From positions 87,973 through 151,972 of the forward strand of contig VZRR01011356.1 in NCBI GenBank assembly GCA_013398015.1: a stretch of 64,000 nucleotides of DNA, in the 5' to 3' direction. The position numbers and the translations under genes were made by a program. Source of the stretch: Oreocharis arfaki. Taxonomy: Eukaryota; Chordata; Aves; Passeriformes; Paramythiidae. Numbering within the stretch: position 1 is the first letter of the stretch; each line of letters begins with the position of its first letter. The notes beneath the pieces were generated by a model. That model was given only the letters and a program-made list of their open reading frames with translations. It had not been told where the DNA came from and did not search any database. Below are positions 12,169 through 24,480 of the stretch, one piece after another.

Positions 12169-15100
12169 AATGCTCAGCTTTTCCTTACCACGTTGAGGGG
12201 ACCTAAAATCATTTTCAATAACTCCTGATTTCAGGATTTTGTTGAATTCAGGAATTATGCTAATATTTAGGTGTCAAGTTAGCAGAATAAATATGTACTA
12301 TATTGCAGCTCTCGGTGTGTTGGTGGTGAAAGGAAAGAATTCTGTAACCAGTTTTAACTTCTAGTATAAAATGTTATTTTCCTTGATGCAGGTAAAAATC
12401 TTTTCACATTTTTATTAAACTGGGATTCCTACCTGATCTGTTGGTCTATCTGTGAGAGTGACTTTTTTCTCACTTGGCAGTTGAGCACAGACATTTAATC
12501 TGCTCATTGAGTTCAGTGTTTCAGACAAACACAGAGAATTAATGTCAGAGCTTCTAGTTCAAAAATTCTCCCATCTGGCACTTCAGTGACCTTTTTATAT
12601 TTGCCTTCTTCCATATGACAGTGACAGTTGGTTTAACATCAGCTTCAACTTTGGAAATAAAATGGCCATTTTGGGCGAGTGCCTTTGAGGTGGGCTGTGG
12701 GAGGTGAATGAGTAAGTTTGTGATAGGTACAGCAAGGAGCACACCATATCCCCAGATACCATTTCCAGTCTCTGAGCTCTGTGTTCAGTTGCGTTTGCTA
12801 GTTCATATCTAGCATTGCTAGCAATCTCTGTATCCAATTAAACTTAAATAAATATGGACAATATGAATTATAGTTCTGGGACACAGAGAGAGGCCATCAG
12901 TAGAAGAAAAGAAGTGTCTTATTTTACAACCATTTTTTCCTTGCATCTTCTTTCCTTCCCCCACTCTCTCCCCCTTTTTTTTTTTTTCTATCTTGCTCAA
13001 GTTCTTTTTCTGCTTCTTTTAGCTGTGCCCATCAAATGTTCAGACCAAGGGGCTGATGTGGGTGATTACAGGGAGGGGTGAGTGTGCTCAAGGACCTCTT
13101 TCAAGTATGAGCTTGATTGCACTGGTAGCTCCGGTATGAGCTGGCTGGTGATGTCGTGCAGCATTACATGCTCTACTTCCCCTTTCACTATTTTATTCAC
13201 TCTCTTATCTCATCTCTTGTTCTTCATGGATCTTTTCCCATATTGTAGAATTCTCACCTACTGAGCAACCTTCTCAACCTGTGCATGTTTCTGCTTGTGG
13301 GTGCAGCAGTCATTTACTGACCCTCTCTTGGGGAGGATGAAGCGGGCTACCAGATGGGCCGAAAGAAGCAGGCAAGACTTGCCTTTAAAATGAGAAAGAG
13401 CCTCCCTATTGCTTTGTTCTGCAAAGAGAATGAGTCTGCAGATAGCTGAATTTTTATTTTGAACAAAGCTGCTTATAATACTCCAGAACATTCCCAAACT
13501 GTGTTTTATAAGTAGCAAATGTCAAATTCCAGGGATGCCAGAATCTGCAGATGACTTGTTTTCTCAATTGCCATGGTACCAAAGCATGATAGAAAATAAC
13601 ATGCTTATAAAAGGTAATAAAAACTCGTATCCAGATAGGATTTTTCCAGTGAAAATTAATGGCAGACTTAGTTCTAAGCAATTCAGCTGTTGAATCGCTA
13701 GTCACTTAACTGTATATTTTTTTTCTTTATACATCTCTCAGCTAAATGCAAGTGCTAAGTCTTACTGTCTGTGATAATGAGATTGTTGCACTACTTCCAG
13801 TGGGCTTTGGCTCTACAAATTATAATCTGTATCTTCATAACATTTCACTTTAAAAAGCCCAAGTGCTTTACAAACCTAATTAGTGCTCCCAGTTTCTGCT
13901 TGTGATAGGGGCAGGATCACTGTTGCGAACAGAAAAATGGAATTGTGGAGAGACTAAGTGACTTCCTTACCTCACATCACTCAGTAATTTTGATTTTTCT
14001 TTTCTTGCTGCATGCTAGATCTTGGGTTTCCCTGTATCTGGTCCTTTCATACTACATCTCCTGGAATGGTGCAGATGCGTGGAATTCAGATATTTCATTC
14101 AGATTTTTCAGTAGCAGTTTTGGATGTTCACTCTGGTATTTACCATACCAGTCACTTTCCCCCCAGATTTACAGAGTGGCAGTGATCAATGAAAATAGTA
14201 GATGGTTGGCAATTCTTTTTATATTTTAGAGAAGTCCATAGCCACTGGAAGACCAAACCAAACATTTGTAGGATGGTTAATGTAGGAATTAAAACCCAGA
14301 TATAATGCATCTTCCTGAAAGATGTGATGAGCTTCAGAGTAGGGTGTCTTTACACTATACAAGCATTTTAAACTTTTTTCTTCTGTGTGGTAGGATTCTG
14401 ACCTACTCTGCCAGAATTGGTTGTTCTTCATTACTGAGGATATCTTTATTCATGTGAATGAATTCCACTGATATGGGACAGTCTGTATTTTACTAATTAC
14501 CCGAACAGGTGATTAATTCCGGGGTCATTCATTACTGTTTTAAGATTCACGAACTGTAAGACTATAAATTACTTACATGGTTTAACAGATCAGTCTCACC
14601 CTTTCAATGCTATATGACTTTAAAGAGTAAATGAATTAGTCTAGCAACCTTTAATTCTAAGAATCCTGTTCCTTTGGGACGTCTTAATTTTGCTGACAGT
14701 GATGAAGTGAAAGAATCTTGCATTGAAACTGTATCACAGTAACTACATCTGATACACCATTTATTATTTTCACATTAATCCCAAATGCAGATTAAGGAGT
14801 ATTGCTTGAAATGAGATATAAGGTGATTCAAAGAGGCATCTTTACTTAGAAATGGTTCCATGAATGATTATACTGATTTTTATTTATTTAATGAGGCTTA
14901 TTGTGGAGCTTTACACATGGAGAAAAAGTACTGTTCTTGTGATTTCAGTCTCTTAACTTCAGTCTTTATGGGAAAAAATGGCTAAATGCTGGCATTAAGT
15001 TTTGAGATATGACCAGTACCATGATGTTAGGGTGGAGGCTGTAGCCCCGTGGTCCACACTGACATAATGATGACTAAGCCTCTTTATCCTAGAGCAGCCT

Positions 15101-16186
15101 TGGGATCTTCTCAAATTGATTGTGAGACTCGGCAGGAGGAGCAGGGGAAAAAAATACTGTCCAAGCTGTGTTGCTGTCTGTCATATACTGTCTTCAGATT
15201 CTGATCAGCAACTAAGAAAGTTGCAAAGTATAACTATGTTGTGCTTTTCTGTGGTTCTAACATGAGGAGCTCTTTCCTTAATGCTCTTTTTACCTTAAGT
15301 AAATGAAAAACCACAGAGGAACACTAAAATAACTTTTAATATCAAGCTGCACTAACTTTTGTAGTGCTGCATTTTATTTTGGTTTACGTTGCCAGAATAT
15401 ATGTGATAGCTCAGGTAATTACTGAACTTGACATGAATGTTCTGATTTTCTCGATAAATCATCATTTTGTGATTTCTTTTAGAAGTAGACAAGAGCTCTT
15501 CAGGTAGCTGCAAAGTGGTTGTTTGTGCTGTAGGTTTTAAGTGGCCAAATGTCTCATCATCATGTCTCATTTTGTGTTATGTTTTTAGTTGCGACTGAGT
15601 AAATAACTGTGGACAAATTTTCAAAGTGGGTTTATTTCAGTCATCAGAGTGTGAAGAATATATATAGCTTGGCAGCAGAATGTGGAACAACTTGGGGAAG
15701 TACAATTATGTGTTTGACATTAAGGATGAGAAATGTTATAGGAAGGATGCTCATGAAGAGGTGCTTCTGTTGGACCACACCTGGGCTGACAGGGATCTTT
15801 TTTCCAAGATCTGGAAGTCTGATCTGGGATCAGGGCCTCTCAGCTATTTATACTGTTGCCTCACTGAGTAGGAATAGTCATTGCTATTTTCTGGATTAAT
15901 TCTTTTTTCCCACAAGATACCAAGTCCCTGGATATTTTCTGAGTGTTGCTTTGGAAGTGCTTTTCCAAAGAGTAACTTCAAATACAAAAAAGGAGTTTCT
16001 GTAGGACCACTCTGTTTTCTGTGTAGAAGTGCAAAACTCCTTAAACGGAGACTGGTATTGGAGTCTAGTTTAGCCTTTTCATCTTAGAACCAAAGCAGAG
16101 ACTTTGGGGGTGAATGTGAAATTGTCTGGTGTGAATACTATACATATATTCACATTGTTTTGTATTACCTTTCTTTCCTTTTAGAA

Positions 16187-16206
16187 TTTTTTTTTTTTTT
16201 TTTTTT
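16187..16206 (+). repeat. poly(T) run, 20 T
   Basis: An uninterrupted run of 20 T in the intron. Read from the other strand it could be the A tail of an old retroinsertion, but the flanks show no recognisable element or target-site duplication. Confidence 0.85.
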
Positions 16207-19200
16207 GTATCATCTGCTCCTTGTCTCAGCCCTTCTCTTGCCATTTTTGCCAACATCCATTTTTCATCATGGTTCTCTGATGTACTGGGGTTCCTGTGAG
16301 AACCTTGGTAACAAAGCAGCTATTTCCTCTTGTATTTTTCATCTCTGGGGCCGCCTAACATGCCCAAAGTCAGAAGTGTTGAATAATCCAGTGAATCCCT
16401 TGAGACTTTTTTATCTGATACGAGGCTTGGAAGGATGTTTGCTTGAACAATCCATACATGATTGCAGGGGTTTTTTGTGTATTCCATGTTATACAAAATG
16501 GAATGTAATGTATACTTGTCATTACTTACTGTAATGATTTATAGCCAGTAAGTGTTTTAAGTTGATTGGCTTATTTTAAAATTGTGTTTCCTGTAAAGAA
16601 GAGTGAAAGCATAAATGAAGATCCCATACCTCTGTTCCCCATAATGATGAGATCTGCTGGCAAAAACAGCCCATCTGAAAGAGATAACTGTGGTTCCATT
16701 GCCCTACTTTTAAAAGCCAAATAGTTTTGGAAATAATTTATACCTCAGAAAATTATGCCTTGAATAATTTTTCTGTGGTGGGAGAAACATGAAATCATGG
16801 CAGTAACTCCTGAAGGGGAAGGAATCATTTTACATGTTGACATACCTTAATGTTTACTTATATGATGAGTTGTTTTAAAGAAATGACAATTAAAACTGCT
16901 TAATGACTCATGCAGTTGGCTAGATAGAGGTTTCTTTAAATGCACATCATATTCATACTGAAAGTTTCTTCCTCTTGATTGCATTTTATAAAGCATAATT
17001 GTCATCTTGCATATGACAAAACAAGGTATCACTTATATTGTGTCTACATACATTTGAGGTCAGTACTTTTGATAGTTAAGGTGCCACTGAATATCACATC
17101 TTCATGTAGCACCAGTTTTTGGCTGTGGTGGCATTTACAGCACCTCAGGGTGTGTCTGGGCTCCACTGTTTTAAGTACAACATTACATAGATAGGGAGAG
17201 CTAATGAATCATAGAGGTTGACTTCCTATATGTAATGGCTTGTTTAGCTTTGTTTTTTATTCTGGTAACTGTAGCTAAATCAGATGTTCAACAAAATAAT
17301 TCAGTTTTGAGGCTACGTTGGAAAAAGATCCATGGTTTCCATAACTTTTTGGATTGTCGTCTTCATTGAGGTGCACAAGGGTTGTTCTGTGTGTAAAAGA
17401 AGGGTTAGTAAAAGAATAGTGCCCACTCTGAGGAACCTATGACTTATGTAGATAAAGCAAATGAATTGAAGTAAAATAAGAGTCCAGTCTTAGAGGTGGT
17501 AGAATGTACTTAGAATGAAAGTCTAACCATCCCAGAGGATCACACAGGAGCATCTAAAAGATTCTGAAAATGAACTGGTGTTCTTTACAACAAATACTGT
17601 GCTTTAACTGGAAAATGGTCCTTAACTCTCTCATGCAAAAAGAAATGAGAAGGTGTGTTAGGCTTCTCCTGACTACCAGCAAGGAGCTACCAGGTGGTAG
17701 GCGCTGGTTTACAAGTCTAACACCTTCCGATGCTAAGTATTTATACATATCCCTTGAGAGGTTGGAATTTATAGGCAGCAGTTACACAGTACAAGGGAAA
17801 GTTTTATTTGAAAGGCTGAATTAGTGTAAAAAAATTCAAACCCGTAATTTTCCTAAAGGTGATGTGGTCAAGCTGGTGAAATTTATGACCATTTGTATGC
17901 AGAGGAAGATTTCCAGGATATGTTATGTTTCAGTTTTGCTCAGCTTTTTTGCATGATAAGCCACTACAGAATAAGTTGTACCCTTAGCTGGAGCACAGGA
18001 GCAGCCTGTCAGCACTCGTGCTGACCAGGGGCAAAAGCTATTCTGCTGTGGTAGCTTAGCCTTGCTGATGGAGGGAAACCTGAAACCACCACTGAGTTTA
18101 TTGTGTCCTTAAGTTGGTTACAGCCAGTGCTCAGTGCTGACCTTTTAGACCTAGTCCTTTCAAATTTCATTGAACAGAGTTTCAGCATGAGGTTGGCCTG
18201 TGAATGGACTTGGCCTGTCAATGGCAGAATGTAAAAGAAATGCTTAAATATTGTTTCTCTTCAATGTTTTGTAGGCAGGGTAGACAGTTTGGAGATGTGT
18301 ACCCTTCAACAGCAGCATAAGCCTAGCTTTGTTGGCTTCAGCAGTGCGCTCTGGTCAGCAGCCATTTGGAGAGAATGCTTTATTTCTGCCAAGGAAATAT
18401 TGATATCAGTGAGAGAAAAGTGATTAATTAAGCCCCCTGCCAGCTCTGGCAGGAGATGTGCTGCAGTTGCAGAACAGGCAGATGGGCATGGTGTGCGGTC
18501 TCTACTTTTGCATTTCTCTGCAGTCCTCAGACTTTTCCACAGGTGACAGTGGTGTCCAGCCTGTGCATCCACCAAGGTGTTTGACTTCTGAGCAGGGAGC
18601 TGGTTGTTGCTCATCTTGGTTTTAGTCATTTGCAAGTTAGAATCTGGCTGTTATAAGATGATGGTGGGAATTTTTATCGCACTCCAAATTCAGTCAAGTG
18701 GCCTGAAGGCTGAAGTACCTCCCTTCAATATCTGATTCCAAACTATTACTGCTTCCAGTCAAGACAACAGTAACAAATGCTTACAAGGCCCACATTAGAA
18801 CTAGACATGGAGATTTTCCAGTGGATAAAGAACCTAGAAGAAGCATTCATGGCATTATTATCTATAGGATTTTTATAGCTGTGCATTCCAAAAATTTTAA
18901 TCTGCTACAAGCGCCTTGTTAACCTGAAGGGAAGACAAGTACCGCTTTGGAACTTTTTGTCCATATCTCCTGCCCCTGCTTTCTGGATCATAGAGTTTCA
19001 AATGCTGAGAAATACTTACTGATTTATTTGTATCCATGTTGAGTAAGCAACATGGAAGTGCTGCTGTATTTACAGTAATTTCAATTTACACTATTTTAAA
19101 ATCTCTTTGTTGGTAGCAAGCATTGCAAGAACATGGAGATGACTGTAGGAAGTATGTGGATACATGTCTGTGCACATGAATTGTTTTAGGGAGAAGAAAC

Positions 19201-19229
19201 CAATTAGTTTTACAAGAAGACTAATTTAT

Positions 19230-19265
19230 AACTCTTTGTGCAGCTCTTTGTAAAGCTCTTTATCT
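19230..19265 (+). repeat. degenerate 12-bp tandem repeat, about 3 copies
   Basis: Three adjacent 12-base units share the core RCTCTTTRT: AACTCTTTGTGC, AGCTCTTTGTAA and AGCTCTTTATCT. A minor local expansion with no recognisable function. Confidence 0.55.
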
Positions 19266-20856
19266 TTTCTCTCTGAAGTAACAGACCAAGATTACATAAT
19301 TGTTTTAATTTTAGCCCAAAAAAGAATTATCATTTGGAATGAAGGGGGACTTTTCCTTTTCTCAAGGAAGTTATAACTTGGTGAAGTTCTAGTCTTGGAG
19401 AAACCGCTTTAGTGAGAAGAAATTTCAACCCTTGTAATGCCTGGTTTGTGACAGTAGTGTTGTCCTTCATTAGAGCTGACCTGGTATATGATCATTTGGC
19501 CAGATGGCACAGTGCAGGAAACATACTTTAAATTTTTAATGTAGAAAAGAAATCTTTCATCTACTGTTACAGTGGATCATAAAAAAAAAAAAAAAGCCAA
19601 ATCCCACAAAGTAGTCACCCAGTATTTTTACAAACAATTGAAGTAAGCTGGATTTCAAGGCACAAAATTGCTTTGAGAAGATGGCAAAGAATGATTTATT
19701 GGAGAATTTCTGGGACATACTTTGGGTTAGGAGGGAAGACTCCTGATTAAATCGTAATTTTTTTTTTTTTAATATCTTAACTGTTTTAGGATGACAAGTT
19801 TTCAAAAATTTGATTGGATTATGGGTGCTTGGATGGAATATTATGCTTGTTAAATTGTTTTTATGTGAACAGTTCAATTGACAGTAAATTAACACTGTCT
19901 ATCATTAAACACATGCAAATGTCATGGAAAAAGTACATTGTAGATTACTTTGATTTGCCTTGCAATTTAAGGAGCCTCTTGGGTCTGCTTGCATCACACT
20001 TGGTAACTTTTGCCTGTAGCCTGAAACTATTTCTTTTCTTTTCAAGTAAAAGTCAAGTCTCTTATGGGTGAAAACAGAAGCTGAGGCCTCAAACACAACC
20101 CCTTACCAACAGTGTGATTTTAAAAAATGTCATATATATTGGAGTGTATTGAAATTAAAACCAGAAATGTACATGACTGGAGTATCTAAAGCTGCTGTTT
20201 TGCTCATTTAGTGCTTTTGAACTAACCACAGCGTATTTCAATAGCTGGAGCAGCAAGTGGCAGTCTTTGGAGCTTGGCAGAGTCGTACCTCACAGTAACA
20301 AAGAATTGAACTTCTGTGCTTTAGTGTGCCATTAAGGTGCAGTCTCACGTTTCAGTGCCTGGGAATTGATTTACTGATTCGATTTTCTGAGACATATGGT
20401 GATAATAATAATAACACTGTATAAGCATTATTTAAAAATACAATAATATACCGGTATTGAATCTTTGGAAAGCCAGCACCAGGCAGTGCACACACAAACT
20501 ACCATCATTTATTTTAGTTTAGTCTCATCCAATTTTGAACAAATGGAAATCAATATTGCTTGTGGATATCTGTGGCTAGATTGGAGAGAGAAGCGAGGTG
20601 GCATTGTTGCCAAGAACACATTGTACAATAAAACACAAATGTATGAATTTATGCATGTTCCTCTCTTGCCTTCCTTTTTCAGGATCTTTTAGTGCATTTT
20701 ACAAAGATAGGCTTTTTATAGGTATTACTGTGATGCGTGTGTCCCCTATGTAAAATGCATGTGTTGTTTTCGATTTTAACATAGAAATAGAAAGTGAACG
20801 CTTATGAAGTTCAATGCCTTTTTTGATGCTGGCTGGTGCATGGAATGATATCGACT

Positions 20857-20898
20857 TAAAGCCTGTTAGAGTCAACAAATGATGTTTTTTCTTTTCAG
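20857..20898 (+). promoter_or_regulatory. CDK14: 3' splice site and in-frame upstream stop for the residue 42-123 exon
   Basis: The tract ttttttcttttcag ends with AG at 20897-20898, a good U-rich acceptor. Reading the exon frame back into the intron meets a TAA at 20857-20859 with no in-frame ATG between it and ATG 20914. Unspliced or alternatively started upstream sequence therefore cannot extend the protein in frame, and translation would start at Met47. A possible branch-point sequence is gtcaac near 20871-20876 (inferred). Confidence 0.85.
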
Positions 20899-21144
20899 AT
20901 ATGTGTCACAAAGATGTCTACACGGAACTGCCAGGGAATGGATTCAGTGATCAAACCTCTGGATACAATTCCTGAGGATAAAAAAGTTCGGGTTCAGAGG
21001 ACACAAAGTAGTTTCGATCCATTTGAGAAACCAGCTAATCAAGTGAAGAGGGTTCATTCAGAGAACAACGCTTGCATTAACTTCAAAACTTCATCTGCAG
21101 GGAAGGAGTCACCTAAAGTCAGGCGGCACTCCAGCCCCAGCTCT
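20899..21144 (+). CDS. CDK14: CDK14 coding exon, residues 42-123 (N-terminal regulatory region)
   Basis: CDK14 is a serine/threonine kinase that works with membrane-anchored cyclin Y, notably to phosphorylate the Wnt co-receptor LRP6 around G2/M. This 246-bp exon has exactly 82 codons, phase 0 at both ends. It opens with ICVTKMSTRNCQGMDSV and closes with RRHSSPSS, matching human CDK14 residues 42-123 as I recall them, with apparent changes T79S and T108A. The exon lies before the kinase domain and is probably mostly disordered. It contains R-x-x-S sites at S78 (RTQS), S95 (RVHS) and S119 (RRHS). The RHSSPSS segment with S119 is the reported 14-3-3-binding motif. ATG 20914 (Met47, AAGATGT context) is the start of the known 423-residue isoform. 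The acceptor AG is at 20897-20898 and the donor GTAAGT at 21145. Readthrough into the intron would stop after five codons. Confidence 0.97.
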
Positions 21145-21657
21145 GTAAGTGCACAGTCCTGATACCTCCACATGTACCAAATGGTGGAATTAGAGGCACC
21201 AGATAAATGTTTTCTTGGTTAAGAAGGCATTGTTCACTAGGAAACAACAAAGTAAAAGGTCATAGCTGCTATTAAATATGTTTTCCATATATATTTGTAG
21301 TGTTATCAATAAAATAAAGTCAGAAAATAGAACTCGAAAAAGAATATGGACTGTGAAATTCCTTTCAGATATTAGTCAGGGTGTCTTACAGGATTTCTAA
21401 GCATTTTTCTCTCCTTATCCTGGTATGTCATTACAGCTGCTATAATGTTTATGCAGCAAATTTGGCAGAGGATTGCTTATTCATGAAGAGGAATTCTTTC
21501 CCATGAAGTTTAAGAAACCACATAAATTGCCTTTTTGATTTTCAGATTTTGGTTTTAGAGAAACAGATCAGATTTGACAGATTGTGTTTACATTTTATAA
21601 TTCTCTTTTCAAAATCAAGTGGGAAAAATAACATTTATTTCCCTGTCAGAAACTCTG

Positions 21658-21674
21658 TGAGAGAGAGAGAGAGA
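21658..21674 (+). repeat. (GA)n microsatellite
   Basis: About eight GA units run into a purine-rich stretch (aaggaagaggaaac). A pyrimidine-rich TTTCT-type stretch follows near 21964-21992. Confidence 0.85.
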
Positions 21675-22166
21675 AGGAAGAGGAAACAGCAGAGGAGGGT
21701 TTGGGAACACATCATAATAGTTTTATTCTCAAGTATTTTGAAAGAAACTAGATAAATAAAATGTCATAGTTTCATGAATAATGCTCTGAATAGATTTGCC
21801 CCAAAAGACCTTCAAAATTATTGAAAAACTATTTCTGTTATGCTTTGGCAAGAAAAATCCATAATAATGTGACCTTTGAGTTGAAGACTACAGATCTAAG
21901 TAGAATGGATGTAACACTTCAAATCTTATTTGGTGTGAAACAATTTAAAAGGTTGATTGCCTCTTCTTTTTTCTTTTCTTTCTTTTCTTTGTTTTGCTCT
22001 ATCTTCTGGACATCTTCTGTCCTCCCTACAGAAGTTTGACTGAAGCCTGTCAGACTTCTAACGAGAAATGATGAGAGATTCATTTTCTGTAGATGAGCTG
22101 TGTTTAACCCATGTGAATTTAGCGGGTAAGATGTCACGCCTCCAGGGGACTGTCCTTTTTAGAAAA

Positions 22167-22188
22167 GGTTACATTTTAAAATGTAACC
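22167..22188. repeat. perfect 22-bp palindrome
   Basis: An 11-base arm GGTTACATTTT is followed immediately by its exact reverse complement AAAATGTAACC, with no spacer. The flanking bases (A on each side) break the symmetry. It could be a dimeric protein site or a remnant terminal inverted repeat, but no known element is recognised. Confidence 0.9.
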
Positions 22189-24427
22189 ATCTGTAGCAAA
22201 AACAAATTTGCTTTTTTATCATCACTTGGCATTATATAGCTCCTGCCAAAGATGTCTCTGGTGTATTCCATCTGAATCCATGACAATGAGTTCTTACCAT
22301 AAAACTTTTACAGTCATTAAGAATGGATGAATCTATTTGCACTGTGTTTACTTATTTGTATTGCCTGATTGTTTTTTGACACCACAACTATTAATTTAAA
22401 TTACTTGTTTTGGAAAATCTTAAGTATTTTGTGGTATTAACTCACTCCTCATCTCTGCTGTTCCTCTTAGAAGCTATTACTAATTTCTGTTAAAGTTTTT
22501 GACATTGTTTTTGTTAACTCTGAAGGGTTTCAGTTGCCTTGCTTCCAGAATTTGGAAGCAGATGTTTTTGAAACTGTGTTTTTGGCATCTTTTTGGTTCT
22601 TTTCCAGAGGGCTGGTACTTTACTGTGTCCGTACAATCTCCTATGATCTCAGTATTTTCTTCTATAAATGACATTAATGCTTCCTCTACTAGTATGCTGC
22701 TGGTTAGAGCCCTAGCTAAACATATGCTTTTGGTAATCTTCATCTATGCTGACTCACACAGACTTGCTGGGTACAGGAGGTGCAAAGGAGTTTCTTGTAA
22801 TACAATTCTCATTTCTCAACTTCCTGTAATTCTCTCTGATTTTTATAGCTTTGTTTGGTGAACTCAGTTCTTCCTTGTGCTTGGAGGCATTGTTAGTAAT
22901 TTTTGACTTTTCCTTACAAGGAAGATCACCTGGAATAATGAAAGTGTTCATGCCAATGAAGAGGGAAGAGCAGTTCACAACAGAAGGCGGTGTTAGCCCT
23001 CTGCTGATCAGGTCACACCTGGTCCTGCCTGGTAGACCTGAGTTCAGCCATCCGAGGCAGAGATTTGATCAAGATGCTTCATTCCCATTCCCAGAAGCTG
23101 AATACATTGCTTCAGGCAGTAGATGCACATTTGATTGAGTGATGCCTGTGTGGTTAGTTGCAGAAATGTATCATTCTGTGGTTTTGAGTTATACTTGAAT
23201 TAACGAAGGGTTTAGGCTTTCATCTTTTTTCTAGCCCTGATGGTGTCTAGCAGATGCCCTTGCTACTTGCTCTTCTGATCATTATGTCTTTTTCTTCCAT
23301 GTCAGCTGCATATTCTCCCTTACTGAGTTCATACTTGGTTCTCTGGAAATTCTCCTCTGGTACAGGTTATACCAGTCTGAACGAGCATTTCAGTTTCTGT
23401 AAATGATCTTGAACATGCTATGCCCTCTGGGTCTTACAGGCTACAGTTGTAGAGTTGTGTTTCAGTTTTGTCTCTTCTTTCTGTAAGTTTTATTTTAAGA
23501 TATTCTGATAGAGATACCTCCAATTTGCACTTTCTTTGCTTAATTAGTAGAGGAACTGAATTAGAGATAAGCTTCCATTTAGTCTTTTCCTTTCATCATT
23601 TAAAGTTTTCTGTAGCCATCAGGTGTGGAAATGATGCCTTACAGAAGGTACATGGCTGAGGCTTGCAGTCTCCATATCACTCACTGCTTCAGCTCAGGTA
23701 AAAGTCCTTTACTTGTCTCAAAAAAATAACATTTTTCAAGATGTGACCTGAAAGACCCTGCTTATAATGCCTTGGGGTGTTAGTTTCTGCTTTGATTAAT
23801 TTCAGCAGATTTATCACCTCTCTGACAGGTATCAGTTTCAGTGTTAGGTAAAGATCACAAAATACTCTGCAGGTGGTGTTTGCCCATTTTGTGTTTTCCG
23901 TACCTTTGAAATGCTCTGCACTTTGTGATGAGAAAGATGAAACACATACAGAGGTTTGGGGAAGCTGGAGCTCCGTGATCCTCCCGCAGATTGTCACTTG
24001 GAAAATAAATCTCTTCCTTCTGAACGTGAATTATTTTTCTGCAGTTAGTGTTGCACCTTGTTGCAACCTGGTAGAACCCCTGTGTAGTTAATTAGTGCAG
24101 TAGTGTACAGACAGAATTTAGCACTTTTTGTTTGTTTGTTCTTATACAACAAGCTTCGTTTTTACACTTAGAATCTTTCCACCTCCTCCCCTTACTTTGA
24201 ACATAAGGAAACGTCTATGAGATGATTTCCAAACTGCTTAAGCTGATTGAAATTGTATGTTATAATGGGATGAATTTTCCAGCAGAACAGAATTATTCCT
24301 TTATCACATCAGAGTAGTGGATAACTTGGAGGTAGTTGAGTAGGTGTTTGCCTACCTGTGTGTTGCCTCAGCCACTGTTAGAAGGGAATTTGGCTTGACG
24401 AACTTTTTCTCTGATCCATCCCAACAC

Positions 24428-24480
24428 AGTATATGTGTGTGTATATACATATATACATATATATAGCTATAGTTGTGTGT
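24428..24480 (+). repeat. TG/TA microsatellite
   Basis: A mixed (TG)n and (TA)n tract with ATACATAT interruptions, ending in a second short TG run. An ordinary simple repeat. Confidence 0.8.

Larger units (their letters stand above)
1..20898 (+). other. CDK14: CDK14 intron, 3' part (upstream of first visible exon)
   Basis: This 20.9 kb stretch has no recognisable coding exon. It ends in a polypyrimidine tract and AG directly before the exon for residues 42 onward. Because that exon opens in phase 0 in the middle of the known protein, the stretch must be intron, at least for the full-length isoform. I looked for the preceding coding exon (human residues 1-41, beginning MCDLIEPQP) and did not see it. 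Contents are one CR1 element near the left end, a GC-richer block around 6.7-7.1 kb, A/T tracts and ordinary AT-rich sequence. An alternative first exon for the short isoform could lie here but cannot be proven from sequence alone. Confidence 0.85.

Noticed and set aside
15680..15871. 63-codon frame with protein-like composition (rich in D, K, E, W)
   Set aside because: Bounded by a stop at 15665 and matches nothing I know; also overlapped by another open frame.
16200..16256. Minus-strand ADDTK-like string resembling the CR1 catalytic region
   Set aside because: The match is about a dozen bases next to a poly(T) run with no CR1 sequence on either side.
17203..17225. aatcatagaggttgacttcct, similar to an antisense CR1 end
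   Set aside because: Only about 20 bases resemble CR1 and the conserved sequence that should follow is absent.
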